Origin: Methylobacterium brachiatum
Lineage (GTDB): Bacteria > Pseudomonadota > Alphaproteobacteria > Rhizobiales > Beijerinckiaceae
NCBI RefSeq assembly: GCF_020523825.1
Contig: NZ_JAJALK010000020.1
Span: forward strand, 1-64,000
DNA: 64,000 nucleotides
Direction: 5' to 3'
Both the position numbers and the translations under genes were made by a program. Below are positions 15,259 through 23,352 of this stretch, piece after piece. Below the pieces are notes generated by a model. The model was not told where the DNA came from and ran no database searches. It saw only the letters and a program-made list of their open reading frames with translations. The stretch's first letter is position 1; every line of letters begins with the position of its first letter.

Positions 15259-16142
15259 TTAGCTCGCGTTCCGTTCGGCTTGCTCGGGCGTGATGTAGCC
15301 GAGTGCCGAGTGGATGCGCTGCCGATTGTAGTAGCCTTCGATGTAAGCGAACAAGTCGCGTCGGGCCTCGTCCCGGGTCGCCCATTGTCGCTGGTGGACA
15401 AGTTCGACCTTGAGAGTGTGGAAGTCCTTCGGCAAGCTCAGGATGAGGGCTTTCCATCGGAGCGTTATCGTGAGCCCCAGCCGGTCCGGCTTATGGAGGG
15501 GATCGCCTTCATGCCGACGAGTTGCTTTCGATAGGCCTCGGCGGCGTACTGGCTGCCGCGATCAGAATGACAGATGAGCCCAGCGGCCGGTCTCTGCCGT
15601 TGGGTGGCCATCATCAGGGCGGCCAACGTCAACTCGGTCCGCATGTGATCACGCATGGACCAGCCGACGATCTTGCGAGTGGCGAGATCGAGCACGGCGG
15701 CCAGGTAGAGCCAGCCCTCGCCGGTGGGCAGGTACGTGATGTCGGCGAGCCAGACCGTGTTGGGCAGCGCGGCGGAGAACTGCTGCTTCAGGAGGTTGGG
15801 GGCGATCGGCAGATCGTGGCGGCTGTCGGTCGTGCAGGGCCGGAATCGGCGCCCTGCCAGGGCTCGGATGCCATGACGGCGCATCAGGCGCTCCACCCGC
15901 CCTCGACTGGCCGTTCGTCCCTCCGCACAAAGGGTGGCATGCACCCGAGGCGAGCCGTAGCGCCTGTGATGCCCGGCATGAATACGCCGGATGTCGTCGA
16001 GAAGGCGACGGTTGGACGCCGACCGGGCACTCTCGGGACGAGATCGCCAGTCGTAGTAGCCGCTGTGAGAGACTTCGAGCACGCGGCACATGAGACGCAC
16101 CGGCCAGGTGCTCGCATGCTGCTCGATGAAAGCGAACGTCAC
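15259..16142 (-). pseudogene. IS3 orfB transposase, interrupted
   Basis: The DDE integrase-core half of the transposase. It reads FIEQHASTWPVRLMCRVLEV, then RRYGSPRVHATL, NTVWLADITYLPTGEGWLYL with the first Asp, and GLICHSDRGSQYAA with the second. At KAIPSISRTGWGSR it meets a stop at 15465. The rest (NAPMES, then after a short insert FHTLKVELVHQRQW, ARRDLFAYIEGYYNRQR, HSALGYITPEQAERNAS) lies in other frames down to 15259. A 25-bp palindromic repeat at 15426-15450 is inserted in the coding sequence. Confidence 0.8.
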
Positions 16143-16468
16143 TTGGGCATCTCTGCAAAGATGCCGATCGCTTTTTTTAGGACGTCGCGCTCCATGCGCG
16201 TCCGATCGAGTTCACGGCGCAGACGAACGATCTCAGCGGCTTGGTCGGAGGGGGAAGCCACCGGGCTCGCAGCCGCGGCTCCTGGTGATGCTGCTGCCCG
16301 TGGTGGTGAAGAGCCTCCCATCAGCGCCGTGCGCCACTGCCTCAGCATGGAGGGTTGGATCCCAAGTTCGGCCGCGATCTGCATCTGTGGTCGCCCGCTG
16401 CTTTCCAGCAGGGCCACCGCCTCGCGTTTAAACTCGGGCGTGAACTCGCGTCTCGTCTTCGCCATCAA
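16139..16468 (-). CDS. IS3 orfA, helix-turn-helix transposase subunit
   Basis: A 109-residue protein beginning MAKTRREFTPEFKREAVALL, with the HTH phrase MQIAAELGIQPSMLRQWR and a C-terminal leucine-zipper-like segment AEIVRLRRELDRTRMERDVL. It provides DNA binding for the transposase and is normally fused to OrfB by -1 frameshifting at the run of seven A near its end. It overlaps orfB by four bases. It appears intact, but its partner is broken. Confidence 0.88.
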   Translation of the reverse strand: MMAKTRREFTPEFKREAVALLESSGRPQMQIAAELGIQPSMLRQWRTALMGGSSPPRAAASPGAAAASPVASPSDQAAEIVRLRRELDRTRMERDVLKKAIGIFAEMPK

Positions 16469-16733
16469 ACACCTTCCCAGCCCGCAAGGAGCGTATCAGA
16501 GGTGTCCGTAGAGCCGGGGGAGGATCAGTCTGACATGCCCCGGCGGTACGGGCGAATGATTGCCGAAACGGAAAAACCGGCCAGGCGCTGGGCCGGGTGG
16601 GCAGATGTCATTAGCGGTGTTCGCCGCCGCTCCCTCGACGGTGAGCACTCGGCCTTTCGTCGCACGCTGGCTTTTCCTCCGAACCGTTAGCGGCGCACGC
16701 AGTTGCCGCCTGACCACGATGGAGGAGAGCGCG

Positions 16734-17057
16734 ATGTCGAACCCAGCCAAGGGACAGCACGGCGATGGCCAGCGCCACAGCACGATGAGCGCCAAGGAAC
16801 AGAAGGCCGCCGAGGTCCAAGAGGCCGGGAGCGCAAAGGCCGACGCAGGCCACCCTGAGGTTCTCGAAGGTGGGAAAGCGGAGCCGACGACCGAGGGCAA
16901 GGGGCATCCCAAGTCGGCGGCATCGAATGCACCGGCAGGCGGGACCAGCGACGCGGCCACGAGCTCGGCGACAGTGGGCAAGGCTGAGAAGGAGGCTGCG
17001 GCTGCGGCCGGCGCTGAAAAGGACCAGCACGGGCGCGGACACCGGAAATCGGAGTAG
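16734..17057 (+). CDS. Small hydrophilic, probably disordered protein
   Basis: A 107-residue protein from the ATG at 16734, preceded by GGAGGAG nine bases upstream; the longer frame to 16560 is non-coding. Apart from MSNPAKGQHGDGQRHSTMSA it consists of low-complexity Ala/Glu/Lys/Gly/His text such as AKEQKAAEVQEAGSAKADAG and KAEKEAAAAAGAEKDQHGRG. There is no hydrophobic core, signal or membrane segment. The composition is that of hydrophilin/LEA-like stress proteins, which is only an analogy. The gene directly abuts the IS3 element. Confidence 0.55.
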   Translation: MSNPAKGQHGDGQRHSTMSAKEQKAAEVQEAGSAKADAGHPEVLEGGKAEPTTEGKGHPKSAASNAPAGGTSDAATSSATVGKAEKEAAAAAGAEKDQHGRGHRKSE

Positions 17058-17251
17058 CCTTCCCGTATCGAATGATCCGCTCGGCCCCGCCCCGATCTGC
17101 TCAGGGGGCGAAGGAGCATCCGATCTCACCAGCGGGCAATTGACACCGGCGAGGGCCCAGCCGGGGTTGTGCTTCATCGCCAGAGCCTGGAACAGCTTCG
17201 GCCGTGGATGGCGTTGCCATAAGCAACCCGCCGAAGCGATTTGAAGTCGAA

Positions 17252-17536
17252 ATGGCCGACGACCTTACCCCGGACGAAAAGCGGGCCATCAACGAGGAGG
17301 CCCGCCTCAAGGTCGCGCGCATGCAGAAGACATGGGCGCAGCAGATCCGGTCCTTCAAGGTGAGGGCGCAGCTTCTCGCCGACGGAGGCAATCTGTCCCC
17401 GCGCGGTCGCTACGAAGCATCGGCCTACATCGCGGCGCTGGATCTCGCCGATGAAAAGCTGTCGCAAATTGCAGGAAGTTTGGCTGGGGGCGAGGTCACT
17501 GACGGCGAGACGCCGATAGCGGCGGCTTTGAATTGA
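17252..17536 (+). CDS. Hypothetical cytoplasmic protein
   Basis: A 94-residue, mainly helical protein: MADDLTPDEKRAINEEARLK, MQKTWAQQIRSFKVRAQLLA, GRYEASAYIAALDLADEKLS. The ATG at 17252 is preferred to an in-frame GTG at 17204 because homologous-looking text starts there. No known domain. It is followed by a hairpin that could end transcription. Confidence 0.5.
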   Translation: MADDLTPDEKRAINEEARLKVARMQKTWAQQIRSFKVRAQLLADGGNLSPRGRYEASAYIAALDLADEKLSQIAGSLAGGEVTDGETPIAAALN

Positions 17537-17583
17537 ACTTCAGGAAGGCTTTAGGCCGAAGTTAGAACGCCCGACACGCGAAA

Positions 17584-17716
17584 AAGCCCGCGCCGGTGGC
17601 CCCCGGGCGGGCTTGTCCAGACCTGAGCCCCGAGGGGTGGCGGGGCAGGATCCGGAGGCATTGTATCTCGGCGGCGGATACAGAAAAGCCCGCCGCGGCG
17701 CTAAGCCGGGCGGGCT
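17584..17716. repeat. Two AAGCCCGC-type hairpins
   Basis: Hairpin 1 pairs AAGCCCGC (17584-17591) with GCGGGCTT (17607-17614) and could serve as the terminator of the preceding gene. Hairpin 2 pairs AGCCCGCC (17687-17694) with GGCGGGCT (17709-17716). They belong to the same hairpin family as the repeats at 13407 and 19010. The plus-strand frames across them are not coding. Confidence 0.6.
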
Positions 17717-17852
17717 GAAGGTGGTTCGGGAGGAACCGGGGAAGCTTCGCAAGCCGCAGGCCAGCTATGACGGGGCCTTCGACGAGGGTCCGCTCAAAAG
17801 TCACCCGGTCAGCCTCCACGCCCTGAATTGGGCTGCTGTCGATACTCGCCAG

Positions 17853-18437
17853 CTACGTGGCAGGAACAATATCGGCGGGCCGGATCCGCCTCTCAGTTGG
17901 GTCCTGGAACACCCCAGACCACAGACCCAGATGCCGCCCCCAGGCCCGCTCGGCGGCCTTCGTGTAGTCCAGCCCACGGCTCCGATCTGGCACGGCATAG
18001 CCACGTCCAATCATCCAAGCGCCGAGGTCCTCGTCGCCGACCCGGCAGATTGCTTCGACCGCACCCCCGGTCGCACCACCGCGAGGCTCACAGGCGATGG
18101 CAGCCCCGCCGATGTGATCCTCGAGTGCCCGCGCTGACGCTCGGCCGCATGGATAGGGCTGGTCCTGGGCGTCCGAGCAGGTCTGATCGGCATCGGGGGC
18201 TGCGATGCCGTAGAGGCTGATGCGGTGCGAGCCGACCATCACGGTCCCGCCGTCGAGCACTTGGGTTGGGCCGCGCAGCGGCTCGGCCGCCCTGGCGGGG
18301 GCGTGCCAGGCGAGGCCGCCCAGCAGGAACGCCGCCAGCAGCGGCAGGCGCGAGCGCCGGGCGGAGTCGTCGGGGCAGAGCACGGTGCCGGCGAGGCCGG
18401 CGGCACAGGCGAGGAGGGCACCGAGGATCAGGGACAT
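17853..18437 (-). CDS. Secreted thermonuclease-like (SNase-fold) protein
   Basis: A 194-residue protein with an N-terminal hydrophobic region (LILGALLACAAGLAGTVL, then LPLLAAFLLGGLAWHAPARA) and an SNase-type OB fold: QVLDGGTVMVGSHRISLYGI, ADQTCSDAQDQPYPCGR, and GYAVPDRSRGLDYTKAAERA near the end. The usual DGDT is DGGT and the usual APE is APD, and the second catalytic Arg is not evident, so nuclease activity is doubtful. Such proteins are common in methylobacteria as exported proteins of unclear role. It has a ribosome site GGAG before the start. Confidence 0.7.
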   Translation of the reverse strand: MSLILGALLACAAGLAGTVLCPDDSARRSRLPLLAAFLLGGLAWHAPARAAEPLRGPTQVLDGGTVMVGSHRISLYGIAAPDADQTCSDAQDQPYPCGRASARALEDHIGGAAIACEPRGGATGGAVEAICRVGDEDLGAWMIGRGYAVPDRSRGLDYTKAAERAWGRHLGLWSGVFQDPTERRIRPADIVPAT

Positions 18438-18606
18438 GGAGGCATCTCCGCAAGAGGACTGCCCGCCTTCTGACCGGATCCGGCCCCGCGACCCTGACGG
18501 CGCCTGTCAGCCCCCCGTCAGGCTGGTGGCGTCATGCCGTGCGGGCGCGGGATGATTTCGCGCGCTCGGATCCCACTTGCCCCGCCATGGTCGAGCCCGT
18601 CTCCGC

Positions 18607-18795
18607 ATGATCCAACCCCCGTCGCGCCGCGCCGCGCTCCTGCTGCTTGCCGGCGCGGTCCGGCCAGTACGCGCCTCGGAGTATGCCGACCGGGCCCGCC
18701 GCTGGAGGCACGCGATCGTCCCAGTTAGGGATTGCTGGCTTGAGCGGCGCGACAGGCGTGCTCTCGACGAGCAGCGCCAACATTGCGGTGCGTGA
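18607..18795 (+). CDS. Possible small secreted protein
   Basis: A 62-residue frame with a signal-like N-terminus (MIQPPSRRAALLLLAGAVRP, cleavage near VRA-SE) followed by a short Arg-rich part with two cysteines (VRDCWLERRDRR, QHCGA). It is divergent from the SNase-like gene. The mature part is too short to judge; it may be a remnant. Confidence 0.3.
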   Translation: MIQPPSRRAALLLLAGAVRPVRASEYADRARRWRHAIVPVRDCWLERRDRRALDEQRQHCGA

Positions 18796-19009
18796 GCTTA
18801 GAAGGACGGCCGGCGGCTCGCCTGTGATAAGGCGCCACCGCTCGACAAAAACGGCAGCCGGCAGAACGTTCACTGCATCCGCACTAGACCTCAGGCCGTT
18901 CTCTGGCGGCTGAACGGGTGTACCCATGCGCCCTGAACGGGCACTGCCCTCTTACGGTCCATTCCTTTGTCGGAGATGGTGAAGTGGGCGTTCCCGCGGC
19001 AGATCATGG

Positions 19010-19279
19010 AAAAAGCCGGCGCTGGCGAACTGGGCGGGCGAAGTCTGTGATTTCGAACTCTAGGGAAGTCGAAAATCGCGGGGCCATATCGCCAAAGCCG
19101 GCACAGGAAAGCCCGCCACGATGCTGGATCGGGCGGGCTTTCAGCCTCGGACAAAGGTGTCACCGCGGAGCCCGAGGCTCTGATGGCGCCAGCTGTTGAG
19201 ACAGGCACCGAAGGCAATTGTAGTGCTGCGGTGCAACAAGATAACCCGCCGCGGCGTGAGCCGGGCGGGCTGAAGTTGG
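19010..19279. repeat. Dispersed repeat with AAGCCCGC-type hairpins, copy 2
   Basis: Second copy of the repeat at 13407-13678. It has the same order of landmarks (GATTTCGAACTCTAGGG, GGAAAGCCCGCCACGATGC, CTGATGGCGCCAGCTGTTG, CCGGGCGGGCTGAAGTTG). From 19280 to the IS481 element at 19589 there is no gene or other structure that I can support, apart from one more weak GCCCGC/GGCGGGGC hairpin near 19365. Confidence 0.75.
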
Positions 19280-19583
19280 GTCTCGGGGAGAGAACCCAGA
19301 CTAAACGGTCGACGGCCTGATACTCCATCATGTGGCAGTTTTCGCTGCGTTCGAAACAGAAAAGCCCGCTCTGCTGTTGCTGGCGGGGCGAAAAATTATA
19401 GGATATTAAGCCTTTTCAGCGTGGGCTCAGCTGTAACGGGGGCGGCCGCAGTCTTCTTTGCGAAGGCTCGTCAGCCACGGTGCCGTTCATGACGAAATAG
19501 TGTGACCGCTACGCGCCTGTCCTCATAGCTTCGTCGGAGTGGCGTGCCTAGGCCACCTTGTCCCTCTGAAGCATAGGCGCAAG

Positions 19584-20588
19584 CTAGATGTTCGGTCCCG
19601 GCATGTGGTTTGACGGATCGAGCCTGAAACGTTCGGGCTCTTTCGTCCAGGTCTGGCAGATGAACTCGTAGGGGGTGAGGCCGCGTAGGGTCTTGAGCCG
19701 GCGGCCGTAGTTGTAGGCATCCACGAACAGCTGCAGGTGCTGCCGGAGCTCGTCATGGCTGGCGTAATGGTAGCGCTGGACCGTGGCGTCCTTGATGGTT
19801 CGGTTCATCCGCTCGACTTGACCATTCGTCCACGGGCAGCGCGGCTTGGTCAGGCGATGCTCGATCTTCGTCTGCTCGCAGGCCCAATCGAACGAGTGCC
19901 AGCGGTAGATGCGCGGCCGATCCTGGGTCGCCCAGTAGGCCGCCGCTTTGGCCTCGGCCTCCTCGTCCACCGGACGATTGTCGGCGAACTGGATGCCGTT
20001 ATCCGTCAGCACCGTGTGGATCGTGTACGGCACGGCGGCGACCAGATCGTGTAGAAAGGCTGCCGCGATGCGCTGCGTCGCCCTCTCGTGCAGTTGAACG
20101 AAGGCGAACTTGCTTGTGCGGTCGATGGCCACGAACAGGTGTAGCTTGCCCTGTTCGGTGCTGACCTGCGCGATGTCGATGTGGAAGTAGCCGATCGGGT
20201 AGGCCTTGAAGCGCGAGCGCTTGGGTTTGTCGCCGTCAACATCCGGCAGGCGACTGATGCCGTGACGCTGCAGACAGCGATGCAGCGACGAGCGGGTCAG
20301 GTGCGGCAAGCTCGGCTGCAACGCGTAGAGGCAGTCGTCGAGCGGCAACAGGGTATGCCGCCGGAAGGCGACGATGACCGCCTCGTCCTCCACGCTGAGC
20401 ACGCTGGAGCGGGGCTCCTTCGGTCCCATCCGCGCATCGGTACTGGTCTGGCGCGAGCGCCACTTCTGCACCGTCGTGGCGCTGATGCCGTAGCGCTTGG
20501 CGGCGGCCCTCACGCTCTCTTGACGAGCTTGGATTGCCCGACGGATCATCTCAGTCGTCGTGGCGCTGCCGTGGAGAACCTGTCCCAT
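19584..20588 (-). CDS. IS481-family transposase
   Basis: A 334-residue DDE transposase starting MGQVLHGSATTTEMIRRAIQ, the standard N-terminus of the family; an upstream ATG at 20603 is less likely. It has an N-terminal HTH (RAAAKRYGISATTVQKWRSR) and an integrase core with YFHIDIAQVSTEQGKLHLFV (Asp), HTVLTDNGIQFADN (Asp) and CPWTNGQVERMNRTIKDATV (Glu). The stop codon TAG lies outside the left inverted repeat, in the flanking CTAG target sequence. The protein looks intact. Confidence 0.9.
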   Translation of the reverse strand: MGQVLHGSATTTEMIRRAIQARQESVRAAAKRYGISATTVQKWRSRQTSTDARMGPKEPRSSVLSVEDEAVIVAFRRHTLLPLDDCLYALQPSLPHLTRSSLHRCLQRHGISRLPDVDGDKPKRSRFKAYPIGYFHIDIAQVSTEQGKLHLFVAIDRTSKFAFVQLHERATQRIAAAFLHDLVAAVPYTIHTVLTDNGIQFADNRPVDEEAEAKAAAYWATQDRPRIYRWHSFDWACEQTKIEHRLTKPRCPWTNGQVERMNRTIKDATVQRYHYASHDELRQHLQLFVDAYNYGRRLKTLRGLTPYEFICQTWTKEPERFRLDPSNHMPGPNI

Positions 20589-20641
20589 AGCGCGTCCCTC
20601 CATGCGGCATCATTTGTACCACCACACAGCGGGACCAAACA
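19589..20641 (-). mobile_element. IS481-family insertion sequence
   Basis: About 1053 bp, bounded by inverted repeats TGTTCGGTCCCGGCATGTGG (left) and, read from the right end, TGTTTGGTCCCGCTGTGTGG. It carries one DDE transposase gene. The left flank contains CTAG, the target preferred by this family. The flanks (GCTAGA left, TCAGGT right) do not match, so no target duplication remains. On the right it abuts a histidine-kinase fragment. Confidence 0.85.
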
Positions 20642-20860
20642 TCAGGTTGACCAGCGCCACGTCGCCACCATGAGCGCGGACCACTGACCGCGCGATGGCC
20701 AGGCCGAGACCGGTCCCGCCCGTGGCCGCGTTGCGCGAACTCTCCAATCGTGCGAAGGGCGCAAACAACTCCTCGATCCTGTCAGGCGGAATGCCCGGCC
20801 CGTCATCGTCGACTCCTACGAACCTGCTTCGGAGTCTGACGCCCCGACATTTCGCTGGGC
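20642..20860 (-). pseudogene. Histidine-kinase C-terminal fragment truncated by IS481
   Basis: On the minus strand, without a start codon, the DNA reads FVGVDDDGPGIPPDRIEELF, then APFARLESSRNAATGGTGLG and LAIARSVVRAHGGDVALVNL, where it meets the IS481 right end. These are the G1 box (DDGPGIP), F box (LFAPFAR) and G2 box (GTGLGLAIA) of a sensor kinase ATPase domain. The N-terminal part and the last residues are missing. This is the debris of a two-component sensor gene. Confidence 0.8.
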
Positions 20861-20948
20861 GCTTTGCTCAATATGGGCCGCCGCTCACTTGATGTCATGA
20901 TGCTGATCGACACAGCAGGTCGTTTGCTCGATTTGTGAGAGACCAGTC

Positions 20949-21797
20949 ATGTTCGACGTGACGAAGATGCTGGCCGACGCGCTTGGCGAGCACCTCGCGC
21001 TCACCTACCAGCGCACCTTTGGCAGTCGTGAACCACGTTTCGCGGAGGTGATCGAGGCGTCCGCACGTCTGACCATCGAGCGCATCGTCGGCAGCGATGC
21101 GCTTTACCACGATGGCGACCATACCGCCCTCGTCACCCTCGTGGCTCAGGACATCCTGCGCGGCCGGTTCCTCGACAAGGGCATCACGCCAGAGGATTGG
21201 CTGCATATGATCTTGGCCGCCCTGTATCACGACATCGGCTACGTGCGCGGTGTATGCTCAGGTGACCAGGCGAACGCCTTCGTCATCGACGCGCAGGGCA
21301 CGACCATCGGTCTGCCGCGCGGCGCCTCGGACGCGGCGTTGGCGCCCTACCACATCGAACGCTCGAAGCTGGCGGTGCAGGAGCGCTTCGGCACACATGA
21401 TCTCGTCGATGCGCAGCGGGTGATGCGGGCCATCGAGTTGACCCGCTTCCCCGTGCCCGCGGACGATGAGCACCGGGAGACTGGGACCGAAGCTGGCCTA
21501 ATGCGTGCGGCGGACCTGATCGGGCAACTCGGTGATCCACTCTACCCACGCAAACTGAACGCGCTGTTCCACGAGTTCGCCGAGGTCGGCCTCGACGCCC
21601 AACTCGGCTATGCCAGCCCGGCCGACCTCGCGGAGCGGTATCCGGCGTTCTTCTGGGGCAAGATCGAACCGGTCATCGGCGACGCGGTGCGCTTTCTCGA
21701 TTTGACGGTGGAAGGGCGGAGCTGGGTGGCCAACCTCTACAGCCATGTGTTTGCGATCGAGCATGACCGTCGCCGCATGGGACCACACCCAGGCTGA
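20949..21797 (+). CDS. HD-domain phosphohydrolase-like protein
   Basis: A 282-residue soluble protein. The HD-superfamily metal-binding signature is visible as LYHDGDHT near residue 52, ALYHDIGYVRG near residue 96 (the HD pair) and LMRAADLIGQLGDP near residue 187 with the distal Asp. The intervening text VMRAIELTRFPVP matches family spacing. The enzyme probably hydrolyses a phosphomonoester or a nucleotide; the substrate cannot be read from sequence. It stands alone between the kinase debris and an empty spacer, and has a plausible ribosome site (GAGAGA) before the ATG. Confidence 0.8.
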   Translation: MFDVTKMLADALGEHLALTYQRTFGSREPRFAEVIEASARLTIERIVGSDALYHDGDHTALVTLVAQDILRGRFLDKGITPEDWLHMILAALYHDIGYVRGVCSGDQANAFVIDAQGTTIGLPRGASDAALAPYHIERSKLAVQERFGTHDLVDAQRVMRAIELTRFPVPADDEHRETGTEAGLMRAADLIGQLGDPLYPRKLNALFHEFAEVGLDAQLGYASPADLAERYPAFFWGKIEPVIGDAVRFLDLTVEGRSWVANLYSHVFAIEHDRRRMGPHPG

Positions 21798-22356
21798 GTT
21801 GCAGAAGTGGTCCTCACGCAGGCGAAAGTGGTGATAGCTTTCGAGAACAACCGCGCTCACGCTATGACGTATCGTCGGCTTTGCGCCCATCTCGGCCATT
21901 CAGGAGGCCCTCGTCCTTGCCCGAAAGCGGCCCCCGATGTGATGACTCTGGTCTGCTTGTAGCCGAGCGAGCGCCCGACCTTGCGGTAGAGGCAAGACCT
22001 ACGCACCACTAATACAAGCGTCGATCGCCAACGCTGACATGTTCGTCGGACCCGGCGAAAAATCTATCTCGCTGCTGAGATTACGGTTGGGCCACTGATT
22101 GAAGTGGCTTCTCGATGCCCCCGCAATGCGACGCACCACCTGCGCAAAGCGAGGCTGCCCGCGGCGCACCGCGTCACCGAAAGCTCTGCTCCGGACCGAC
22201 GAACCGATTGCCCGCGAACCGAAATTATCCCGGCTCGCCTCGGGGCGAAGCCCCAGATCCGCATCTGATCACGAGTGAGATGACCCAATCCCTCTGAAAA
22301 GTTCAGCGATTTGTGCAGCTGGTGCCGCGAAAATAAGCGTCGAAGCGCTTGCGGAT
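21798..22356. other. No convincing gene
   Basis: A spacer of about 560 bases. Short frames here lack motifs. A stretch near 21875 (CTTTGCGCCCATCTCGGCC) resembles the dispersed repeat seen at 33953 and 46343. The end of the spacer leads into the RpiR promoter region. Confidence 0.5.
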
Positions 22357-22401
22357 GATCGAAAAAATTCTCAGACTGATGATCGGTGAGAATTTTTGAT
22401 C
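22357..22401. promoter_or_regulatory. Candidate RpiR autoregulatory operator
   Basis: An inverted repeat: left arm GATCGAAAAAATTCTCA (22357-22373), 13-base spacer, right arm TGAGAATTTTTGATC (22387-22401). It lies directly at the start of the rpiR-type gene, overlapping the most upstream possible start codon. RpiR-family regulators bind A/T-rich palindromes of this general kind. Binding is inferred. Confidence 0.6.
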
Positions 22402-23352
22402 GGCTTAAGCGTCGTGGTGTTGGAGCCTAAGGAACCTTCTGTCGCGCAACGGATCGCGCACGCGTTTCCGGCGCTCAGCTCCGCTCACCGAGACGTCGCC
22501 CGCTTCGTCCTTGATCATCCGTTGCGCGCTGCGACCCTGCCCGTGAATGAGCTTGCCGACTTGGTCGGCGTCTCAGTCGCCACCGCTAATCGGTTTGCCC
22601 GCGCTGTGGGCTATGAGGGCTACGCAAAGTTCCGCGCGGCCCTCGTCCTCGGCTATGAGAAGGCGCTCGCACCGGTCGAGAAGCTGCGCGGCAGCCGAGA
22701 TCAGCCCGCGACCGCGTCCGGCATCCTCGACGGAGCCTTGGCCGACATCATTCGCAACATCGAGGCGACACGCCGCGGGCTCGACGGCCAGACCTGTGCG
22801 CAGGCCGTCGAGGCGATCCGCCGGGCCCGACGGGTCTACATTGTTGGGCTGGGCAGCAGCAGCTGGCCAGCCGGCATCCTGGCGCGCAACCTCGACGTCA
22901 ACCGCGAGGACGTCCATCTGCTGGCAACCCTGGAGGGGCCCGGCTTCGCCGCCCGGACTCTGCGCCGGCTGACGACCGACGACCTCGTCATCGCGCTCGC
23001 AACCCCGCGGTACTTCGCCGACACGGTGCGGCTGGCCGAGATCGCCCGGAAGCACGGCGCCGCGGTCCTGGCGCTGACCGACGGACCGCACTCGCCCCTC
23101 GTCGCCACCGCTACGATCGCGCTCTACGTGCAGACTGACTGCCACTACTTCGCCGCCTCGGATGCCAGCCTGACGGCCCTCGTGGAGGCCCTGGCGAGTG
23201 CCTTCGCCCACGCCACCGTGGATCTCGTTCCGGCGGCGACGCGGGTGACGGAGGCCGTGCTGCCGTGGCTCGACCGCGACTACGCCGCCTGGCCGCCTCA
23301 GGGCGGATCCAACGACCTGTCCGACACCCCGCCTCCGGGAACCGTTCCATGA
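22396..23352 (+). CDS. RpiR-family transcriptional regulator
   Basis: A regulator of up to 318 residues with an N-terminal HTH_6 domain (LPVNELADLVGVSVATANRF, FARAVGYEGYAKFRAAL) and a C-terminal SIS sugar-phosphate-binding domain (VYIVGLGSSSWPAGILARNL, DDLVIALATPRYFADTVRLA). The first in-frame start is a TTG at 22396, inside the inverted repeat; GTG/TTG codons at 22414-22420 are more likely if that repeat is an operator. Its stop overlaps the next ATG (ATGA). It heads the peptide-uptake operon and probably controls it in response to a cell-wall or sugar-phosphate signal. Confidence 0.88.
   Translation: MIGLSVVVLEPKEPSVAQRIAHAFPALSSAHRDVARFVLDHPLRAATLPVNELADLVGVSVATANRFARAVGYEGYAKFRAALVLGYEKALAPVEKLRGSRDQPATASGILDGALADIIRNIEATRRGLDGQTCAQAVEAIRRARRVYIVGLGSSSWPAGILARNLDVNREDVHLLATLEGPGFAARTLRRLTTDDLVIALATPRYFADTVRLAEIARKHGAAVLALTDGPHSPLVATATIALYVQTDCHYFAASDASLTALVEALASAFAHATVDLVPAATRVTEAVLPWLDRDYAAWPPQGGSNDLSDTPPPGTVP

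Larger units (their letters stand above)
15228..16527 (-). mobile_element. IS3-family insertion sequence with broken orfB
   Basis: A 1300-bp element bounded by imperfect inverted repeats: TGATCGTCCCCCGACTTCAC at the left and, read from the right end, TGATCCTCCCCCGGCTCTAC. It contains orfA and orfB in the usual overlapping arrangement and an A7G slippery run (T7 at 16172-16178 on the plus strand) near the end of orfA for -1 frameshifting. I see no target duplication at the two ends. Confidence 0.85.

Noticed and set aside
15228..16527. Target-site duplication for the IS3 element
   Set aside because: The bases directly outside the two ends (GCC left, GTC right) do not match.
18532..18927. 131-codon minus-strand frame
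   Set aside because: No domain or signal text; a more plausible small secreted protein lies on the opposite strand.
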